Of a stretch of DNA of 64,000 nucleotides, positions 57,339 to 64,000 are shown in pieces (position 1 is the first letter of the stretch; the number at the start of each line of letters is the position of its first letter). The DNA comes from Salinarimonas soli. Lineage in GTDB: Bacteria > Pseudomonadota > Alphaproteobacteria > Rhizobiales > Beijerinckiaceae. The notes under the pieces are model-generated. The model saw nothing but the letters and a program-made list of their open reading frames with translations. It made no database searches and was not told the DNA's origin. Where the stretch lies: positions 1 through 64,000 of the forward strand of contig NZ_VUOA01000027.1 of assembly GCF_008386575.1 (NCBI RefSeq), in the 5' to 3' direction. A program made the translations under genes and the position numbers.

Positions 57339-58343
57339 TCACCGCGCCACCCGGCCCTCGATGGGATAGGCCGGGTCGTTGTAGCCGGGGGTGGAGGGGT
57401 GGCCGGTGGCGACGAGGCTGTCGACGAGGGCCTCGTCCTCCGCCGTGAAGGTATAGTCCAGGGCCGCCATGTAGTCGTCCCACTGCTCGATGGTGCGGGG
57501 CCCGGCCACGACGCCCGTGACCAGGCGGTTGTTGAGCACCCAGCCAAGCGCGAAGCGGCTCGCCGTGGTCCCGCGCGCCTCCGCGTGGCGGCGGATCTCC
57601 TGGGCGAGCGCGAGCGACTCGGGGCGCCACTCGGTCTGCATCATGCGGGAATCGTTGCGGCCGGCGCGCGTGCCCTCGGGCGGCGGGGCGTCTGGGCTGT
57701 ACTTGCCCGTCAGCACCCCGCGGGCGAGCGGCGAATAGGGGAACACGCCCAGTCCGTAATGGGCGCAGGCCGGCAGGTGCTCCGTCTCGGGCATGCGGTT
57801 CATGGCGTTGTAATAGGGCTGGCTCACCACCGGGCGGTCGATCCCGAGATCGTCGCACAGGCGGCAGATCTCGGCGACGCGCCAGGCGCGGTAGTTTGAG
57901 ACGCCGACATAGCGGATCTTGCCCGCCCGCACGAGGTCGGCCATCGCCCGCACCGTCTCGGCGAGCGGCGTCTCGTGGTCCTCCTTGTGGAGGTAGTAGA
58001 TGTCGATGCAATCCGTGCCGAGCCGCCGCAGGCTCGCCTCGACGGCGCGCTGGATGTAGGCCCGCGACAGGCCCCGGTCGTTGGGGCCCTTGCCGGTCGG
58101 GTTGGCGACCTTGGTGGCCAGCACCCAACGGTCGCGGTTCGACCGGATGGCGCGGCCCACGATCTCCTCCGAGCGCCCCTCGGTGTAGATGTCGGCGGTG
58201 TCGATGAAATTGACGCCGCCGTCGAGCGCGCGGTCGATGATCCGCACCGCGTCCGCCGCCTCGGTGGCACCCCCGAACATCATCGTGCCGAGGCAGATCG
58301 GCGAAACCTTCAGGCCGGAACGGCCGAGCGGGCGGTAGTCCAT
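57339..58343 (-). CDS. Aldo/keto reductase
   Basis: 334 residues, a TIM-barrel NADPH-dependent oxidoreductase. The catalytic tetrad is visible: Asp in [18 protein letters not shown], Tyr in the same stretch, Lys in [10 protein letters not shown] and His in [13 protein letters not shown]. The cofactor segment [12 protein letters not shown] and the C-terminal [17 protein letters not shown] are typical of the YajO/Tas-type group. GGAGACCCCG precedes ATG 58343. The substrate is unknown. Confidence 0.92.
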   Translation of the reverse strand: MDYRPLGRSGLKVSPICLGTMMFGGATEAADAVRIIDRALDGGVNFIDTADIYTEGRSEEIVGRAIRSNRDRWVLATKVANPTGKGPNDRGLSRAYIQRAVEASLRRLGTDCIDIYYLHKEDHETPLAETVRAMADLVRAGKIRYVGVSNYRAWRVAEICRLCDDLGIDRPVVSQPYYNAMNRMPETEHLPACAHYGLGVFPYSPLARGVLTGKYSPDAPPPEGTRAGRNDSRMMQTEWRPESLALAQEIRRHAEARGTTASRFALGWVLNNRLVTGVVAGPRTIEQWDDYMAALDYTFTAEDEALVDSLVATGHPSTPGYNDPAYPIEGRVAR

Positions 58344-58419
58344 CGGGGTCTCCGTGGCGGGGGGACAGGGTCGGTCGGGACGTTCGCGCAAATCGCGCCG
58401 CTTGTCATCGGGTCGTCTC

Positions 58420-58457
58420 CCCTCCCCCTTGTGGGGAGGGGTTGGGGGTGGGGGTCG
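58420..58457. repeat. Inverted GC-rich repeat, left arm
   Basis: A G/C-rich element with the pattern CCTCCCCCTTGTGGGGAGG followed by GGTTGGGGGTGGGGG. It pairs with 58537-58576. It also forms its own hairpin (CCTCCCC/GGGGAGG). It lies between proB and the aldo/keto reductase gene. Confidence 0.6.
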
Positions 58458-58536
58458 CAAAGTCGGAGCTGGCGGAGAGGTGGGGAGAACGCACGCGCGT
58501 ACAGCCTTTTTCTGGACCGCGGGACCTCTCGCGTCC

Positions 58537-58576
58537 CGACCCCCACCCCTAACCCCTCCCCACAAGGGGGAGAGGG
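58537..58576. repeat. Inverted GC-rich repeat, right arm
   Basis: The complement of 58420-58457 with one or two changes (AGGGGT in place of GGGGGT). The two arms are 79 bp apart and could form a large hairpin at the proB 3' end. Confidence 0.6.
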
Positions 58577-58588
58577 ATGGCGTCGCGC

Positions 58589-59710
58589 CTACCCCGCCCC
58601 GCCGATCACCAGGTCGTCCCGGTGGATCATCTCATCCCGGCCCCGGTAGCCAAGGATCTCGGCGATATCGGCCGTGCGGTGGCCCATGATCCGCGCCGCC
58701 TCGTCCGAATCGTAGGCCACGAGGCCGCGGCCGATCTCGCCGCCATCGTCGCGCACGACCACCGCGTCCCCGCGCGAGAAGCCGCCCTCCACCCGCCGCA
58801 CGCCCGCCGGCAGCAGGCTCGCCCCCGTGCGAAGCGCCCGCGCGGCGCCCGCGTCGATGTGGATGACGCCGCGCGGCTCCAGGGAGCCGGCGATCCAGGC
58901 CTTGCGCGCCGTGCCGGGATTCTGGGGCGTGAGGAACCAGGTGCAGCGGGCGCCCTCGGCGACGGCGCGCAGCGGGTTCTTCCCCCGCCCGTCGGCGATG
59001 ACCATGTGGGTGCCGCCGGCCGCCGCGATCTTGCCGGCCTCGATCTTGGTGCGCATGCCGCCCCGGGACAGCTCGGAGGCCGCGCCCCCGGCCATGGCCT
59101 CGATCTCCCGGGTGATTGCCTCGACCACCGGGATGTGCCGGGCCATGGGGTCCTGGGCGGGCGGCGCGGTGTAGAGCCCGTCGATGTCGGAGAACAGGAC
59201 CAGGAGATCGGCCCCCACCATGGCGGCGACGCGGGCCCCGAGGCGGTCGTTGTCGCCGTAGCGGATCTCGGTGGTGGCCACCGTGTCGTTCTCGTTCACC
59301 ACCGGCACGGCGCGCATGTCGAAGAGGCGCCCGATCGTGGCCCGCGCATTGAGATAGCGCCGGCGCTCCTCCGTGTCTGCGAGCGTGACGAGGATCTGCC
59401 CCGCCGTGATGCCGTGATGGGCCAGCACCTCGGACCAGACCCGGGCGAGCGCGATCTGCCCCACCGCCGCCGCGGCTTGGCTGTCCTCCAGCTTCAGCGG
59501 CCCCGGCGGAAGCTGGAGCACGGTGCGCCCCAGCGCGATGGCCCCCGACGAGACCACGAGCACGTCGGCGCCCCGCGCGTGGAGCTCGGCGATGTCCTCG
59601 GCGAGCGAGGCGAGCCACGCGGCCTTGAGCCGGCCTCGCGCGCGGTCGACGAGGAGGGCCGAGCCCACCTTGATCACGACGCGGCGGAAGTTCTGCAGGG
59701 AGGGGGTCAT
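58589..59710 (-). CDS. proB: Glutamate 5-kinase with PUA domain
   Basis: 373 residues. An amino acid kinase domain ([57 protein letters not shown]) is followed by a C-terminal PUA domain ([20 protein letters not shown]). It catalyses the first step of proline synthesis. It sits downstream of obgE; proA, which often follows, is absent here. ATG 59710 was chosen by family alignment. Confidence 0.95.
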   Translation of the reverse strand: MTPSLQNFRRVVIKVGSALLVDRARGRLKAAWLASLAEDIAELHARGADVLVVSSGAIALGRTVLQLPPGPLKLEDSQAAAAVGQIALARVWSEVLAHHGITAGQILVTLADTEERRRYLNARATIGRLFDMRAVPVVNENDTVATTEIRYGDNDRLGARVAAMVGADLLVLFSDIDGLYTAPPAQDPMARHIPVVEAITREIEAMAGGAASELSRGGMRTKIEAGKIAAAGGTHMVIADGRGKNPLRAVAEGARCTWFLTPQNPGTARKAWIAGSLEPRGVIHIDAGAARALRTGASLLPAGVRRVEGGFSRGDAVVVRDDGGEIGRGLVAYDSDEAARIMGHRTADIAEILGYRGRDEMIHRDDLVIGGAG

Positions 59711-59783
59711 GGCATGCGGGATGAGCGGGCGAGAGCCCTCGTTTCGCGCCTCTTCGCGCCGCTGTCGAGTCGGATCGCGCGCT

Positions 59784-61570
<1,787 letters not shown>

Positions 61571-61618
61571 CGTACTGCTCCGATCATGGGCTCGCGCGGG
61601 AGCCCTAGAGACGACGAA

Positions 61619-61643
61619 GGGGAGGTGGTTGTCCCACCTCCCC
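61619..61643 (-). terminator. Hairpin after rpmA
   Basis: GGGGAGGTGG and CCACCTCCCC form a perfect 10-bp stem with a 5-nt loop, about 100 bp past the rpmA stop. It may end the ribosomal transcript before the GNAT and obgE genes or reduce read-through. Confidence 0.6.
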
Positions 61644-61739
61644 TGGTCCCGGATCGGAGCTTGGCCCTTGTCGCCTGGAGCTCTGATCCGCCGGTTCGGT
61701 TGGGACCGGCGGGAGCTCCTTCGTCAAAGGCTCCTGCCG

Positions 61740-62006
61740 TTATTCGGCGGCTTCTTGGGCGGGCACCACCGATACGGTGGTTCGGCCGTGCCGCTGGCCG
61801 AAGAGCACGCGGCCTTCGACCTTGGCGAAGATCGTGTGATCTTTGCCCATGCCGACGTTCACGCCCGGATGCACTTTCGTGCCGCGCTGGCGGATGATGA
61901 TGTTGCCGGCGATCACGCGCTCGTTGCCGAACTTCTTCACGCCAAGACGGCGGCCATCCGAATCGCGACCGTTGCGCGACGAGCCGCCTGCTTTCTTGTG
62001 GGCCAT
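61740..62006 (-). CDS. rpmA: 50S ribosomal protein L27
   Basis: 88 residues. The Gly/Arg-rich N-terminus [20 protein letters not shown] reaches the peptidyl-transferase centre; the [18 protein letters not shown] stretch is conserved. There is no Firmicute-type N-terminal extension needing cleavage. It follows rplU by 72 bp. Confidence 0.98.
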   Translation of the reverse strand: MAHKKAGGSSRNGRDSDGRRLGVKKFGNERVIAGNIIIRQRGTKVHPGVNVGMGKDHTIFAKVEGRVLFGQRHGRTTVSVVPAQEAAE

Positions 62007-62078
62007 GGGTTCAACTCCCGTGTGTCAGAGCGGGCCGGGGCGCCGGGGCACCCGCCAGCCCGGAAAATGAGGTTTCGA

Positions 62079-62396
62079 TCAGGCGCCGAGGGCGATGTCG
62101 GTGATGCGAACCACCGTGAAGTCCTGGCGGTGCCCGCGCTTGCGGCGCGAGTTCTGGCGGCGGCGCTTCTTGAACGCGATCACCTTGTCGCCGCGGGTCT
62201 GCTTGACCACCTCGCCGCTGACGCTGGCGCCCGCGATGGTGGGCGCGCCGACATCGGTCGAGCCGTCGCGGGTGACCATGAGCACCTCGCCGAAGGTGAC
62301 GGTCTCGCCCGGCTGGGCCTCGAGCTTCTGGATGGTGATGACGTCCTGGGCGGCCACGCGATACTGCTTGCCGCCGGTCTTGATCACTGCGAACAT
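62079..62396 (-). CDS. rplU: 50S ribosomal protein L21
   Basis: 105 residues. [20 protein letters not shown] at the start and [20 protein letters not shown] near the end are the family signatures for 23S rRNA binding. It lies first in the rplU-rpmA unit, with a clear sigma-70-like promoter about 140 bp upstream. Confidence 0.98.
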   Translation of the reverse strand: MFAVIKTGGKQYRVAAQDVITIQKLEAQPGETVTFGEVLMVTRDGSTDVGAPTIAGASVSGEVVKQTRGDKVIAFKKRRRQNSRRKRGHRQDFTVVRITDIALGA

Positions 62397-62534
62397 CGTT
62401 CTTGTCCTCGTGTTCGACCCGGCTCGCCACGGTTGCCCGCGGGGCCGGCTTCTTGGCAGTTTCCGGCTCGTTGCGACGCCTCATTGCGCCGCAAACGGAG
62501 AGCGCGCGGGACACTGCCCGCGCGCAAGACGGCT

Positions 62535-62563
62535 GGCATAAACAACGCCGCGATTCTTGTCAA
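62535..62563 (-). promoter_or_regulatory. rplU: Sigma-70 promoter of rplU-rpmA
   Basis: On the minus strand TTGACA (62563-62558) is followed by exactly 17 bp and TATGCC (62540-62535), close to the consensus. It lies about 140 bp before the rplU start, leaving a leader that could carry control of the operon. Confidence 0.7.
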
Positions 62564-62651
62564 CGAAGAGGCGCGCAAACCGCCCGCGACCCCGCTTGCC
62601 CCCTGCCCTCCCCCATGCTATCCACCCGCCGCTTCGACAAAAGCTGGCTCC

Positions 62652-62741
62652 GGAGAGGTGGCAGAGTGGTTGAATGCACCGCACTCGAAATGCGGCATAC
62701 GGGCAACCGTATCGGGGGTTCGAATCCCTCCCTCTCCGCCA
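62652..62741 (+). tRNA. tRNA-Ser (CGA anticodon)
   Basis: 90 bases with a 7-bp acceptor stem (GGAGAGG/CCTCTCC), encoded discriminator G and CCA, long variable arm (CATACGGGCAACCGTATC) typical of serine tRNAs, T loop GGGGGTTCGAATCCCTCC and anticodon stem CCGCA/TGCGG around loop CTCGAAA. The anticodon CGA (62686-62688) reads UCG. The variable arm and D loop (GAGTGGTTGAATGC) are intact. Confidence 0.97.
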
Positions 62742-63068
62742 CGACCTAAGTATCTGCAGATACTTAGCTTTCGCGCTGCCAGAGCCCTAGCAAACCCCCA
62801 CACCATTTGACGTTTTTGCACCGGCCGGTTCTCTGCGCCGTCAGGGCGCCCCGTCTTGGGGCTCGAACGACCGCCCGAACGGGAGCCTTTCTCTGGGCGG
62901 CACTGCCCTAGTCCGGTTGTGGGTACCCCAAACCGAACCACCATTTCGTAGCGTCGCTACTCGACGAGAAGCGAGTCGAGCGAACCCGTCTCTGACGCGG
63001 AGACATTCTCCGGGCGGAAAACGTGGCGCTTTCAGGCACTTAGCCCGACTGCAACATAAGCGCATCGC
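62716..63068 (+). repeat. tRNA-anchored 353-bp tandem repeat, unit 1
   Basis: The unit begins inside the T arm of tRNA-Ser (GGGTTCGAATCCC) and continues 353 bp to the next copy of the same T-arm sequence. It contains a perfect 22-bp palindrome at 62746-62767 (CTAAGTATCTG and complement), a second hairpin GCCCC-GTCTT-GGGGC, and an interrupted palindrome around GGGTACCC at 62914-62935. No gene is supported. Confidence 0.85.
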
Positions 63069-63410
63069 GGGTTCGAATCCCCTCAGCTCCGCCACGACCT
63101 AAGCATCTTCAGATACTTAGCCTTCTCCTCGCCAGAGCCGCCGCAAACTCCCACACCGTTTGACGTTTTCCCGCTGGCCGGTTCTCTGCGTCGTCACAGC
63201 GCCCCGTCTTGAGGCTCAAACGACCGCGCGAAAGGGCGTCTGTCTCTGCGTGGCAACGCCCCAGTCCGGTTGTGGGCACCCCAAACCGAACTACCGCTTC
63301 GCAGGGCCACCACTCGCCGCGGAGCGAGTCGAGCGAACCCGTTTCTAAGGTGGAGACATTCTCCCACCAGAAAGCTGCGCCTTTACCACCGCGCCCAACG
63401 TAAGCGAGAT
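63069..63410 (+). repeat. tRNA-anchored tandem repeat, unit 2
   Basis: A second copy with a constant offset of 353 bp over about 300 bp and no gaps; by hand count 51 of 270 aligned positions (62751-63020 against 63104-63373) differ. It starts with a degenerate tRNA 3' end (GTTCGAATCCC, then CAGCTCCGCCA). Its end, with a gap of about 9 bp, runs into the last codons of the PilZ gene, so the exact limit near 63410 is approximate. Confidence 0.8.
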
Positions 63411-63916
63411 GCCTGCGAGGCGGGGATCCACTCGCCGGTCGCCTCGTCGAACACCTCAGCGGGCGCTTGAGTCTGAGCGGGCTGGTCAGTGGCAGGAGAT
63501 GATTGCGCCGGTTCCTCATGGTCGTATTTGCTCAAGGCGGCTCGCATCTGGTCGCGCTCCTGATGGAGTGCAATGAGCGCGCCTTCGAGGCGAGCCATTT
63601 CGGCCTCGATCACGTTGAGCCGCGCGACCGGAGATTCTACGCCAGAGATCGAACAGGCCTTGTCGTTCCGGGCTTCGACACAGGCGACGCCAACTTCGTC
63701 GGCGCTGCGCCACCTCATGCGAACACGGTGGATCTCGTTCTTCTTTGGGATGTGCAGATCAAACTCGTTAGGGAGAACTACAGTTTGGCTGATGACGAGC
63801 CGCATGCCGCCGGAGGACTGGTTGCGCACCACGCAGTCCATGCTCGCGAGACCGTCGTTGTAGACGACCTTGCCCTGCAACAGGCTGCGGTTTCGAGGGG
63901 CTCGGCGCTTGTCCAT
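63383..63916 (-). CDS. PilZ domain protein with C-terminal coiled coil
   Basis: 177 residues. The PilZ c-di-GMP motifs are present: an N-terminal RxxxR-like RRAPRNR (about 4-10) and NQSSGGMRL for (D/N)xSxxG. A predicted coiled coil follows (LNVIEAEMARLEGALIALHQ) and then a Pro/Ala/Gln-rich tail. It should bind cyclic di-GMP and pass the signal to a partner. Its last codons and stop lie within the tandem-repeat unit. ATG 63916 is the preferred start. Confidence 0.85.
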   Translation of the reverse strand: MDKRRAPRNRSLLQGKVVYNDGLASMDCVVRNQSSGGMRLVISQTVVLPNEFDLHIPKKNEIHRVRMRWRSADEVGVACVEARNDKACSISGVESPVARLNVIEAEMARLEGALIALHQERDQMRAALSKYDHEEPAQSSPATDQPAQTQAPAEVFDEATGEWIPASQASRLRWARW

Positions 63917-64000
63917 GGCTCGGCTCGGCTGCGTGCAATAAGCCCGCAAACTGCCGCTCAACTCGGAAGAAAGCGCTTCAAAAGCGCAGATAAGTTTAGC

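Noticed and set aside
58420-58576. Insertion sequence ends
   Set aside because: No transposase frame lies between the arms (79 bp), and no target duplication is visible.
62618-62944. Minus-strand frame over the tRNA with a GGEGGIRTPDT-like peptide
   Set aside because: This peptide is the well-known antisense translation of serine tRNA genes and is not a protein.
62716-63090. attL/attR pair of an integrated island
   Set aside because: The repeated tRNA ends are only 353 bp apart, with no integrase between them, so a conventional island is not supported.
62842-63095. Small protein from the minus strand of repeat unit 1
   Set aside because: It starts in the tRNA remnant and has no ribosome-binding site. 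I list the coding-like pattern only as a finding.
62716-63410. CRISPR array
   Set aside because: Only two long units without short regular repeats and spacers, and no cas genes.

Overview
The window is about 64 kb of very GC-rich, densely packed bacterial chromosome. The gene content points to an alphaproteobacterium of the order Hyphomicrobiales (Rhizobiales). The evidence is a CcrM-type cell-cycle methyltransferase beside rnhB, a membrane-anchored CycM-like cytochrome c, BA14K, DUF1127, DUF2585, DUF1285 and DUF4394 proteins, a tlpA/argH/lptM/lysA block, an rplU-rpmA-GNAT-obgE-proB block, and TTAA-N7-TTAA (CtrA-type) sites. A relative of Methylobacteriaceae, Microvirga or Salinarimonas is plausible, but I cannot fix the genus. 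I see no prophage, transposase gene, CRISPR array or replication origin.

Layout: 1-8 kb holds bolA-grxD, an isoprenylcysteine methyltransferase-like protein, tlpA divergent from argH, a DMT permease, a papain-like-fold candidate, and lptM-lysA. 8-21 kb holds a TPR protein, the glycolate oxidase genes glcD-glcE-(DUF2585)-glcF with a toxin-antitoxin pair between glcD and glcE and a divergent LysR gene, kdsD, an outer-membrane barrel protein, and an ECF sigma/anti-sigma pair divergent from a DUF4394 gene. 21-32 kb holds deoB and a Yej-type peptide ABC transporter: two solute-binding proteins, then yejB, yejE, a PIN toxin-antitoxin pair, then yejF. 32-37 kb holds CycM-like cytochrome c, a BA14K protein, a soluble double-PAS chemoreceptor and ettA. 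37-42 kb is a five-gene branched-chain amino acid-type ABC transporter.

42-46 kb holds DUF1127, LysR, rnhB, ccrM and a secreted repeat protein. 46-53 kb is a MoxR-DUF58-DUF4159-VWA membrane operon. 53-56 kb is the tightly overlapping DUF1285-NUDIX-DUF6111-cca operon followed by a small gene behind a perfect CtrA-type box. 56-62.4 kb holds hemF, an aldo/keto reductase, proB, obgE, a GNAT, rpmA and rplU. The window ends with tRNA-Ser(CGA), a 353-bp tandem repeat that begins inside the tRNA 3' end, and a PilZ-domain gene whose last codons lie in the second repeat unit.

Most genes are housekeeping or transport. The least ordinary parts are the tRNA-anchored tandem repeat, two toxin-antitoxin modules spliced into metabolic/transport operons in the same coupled way (ATGA overlap with the next operon gene), the candidate CtrA-controlled genes, and two classes of dispersed palindromic repeats.
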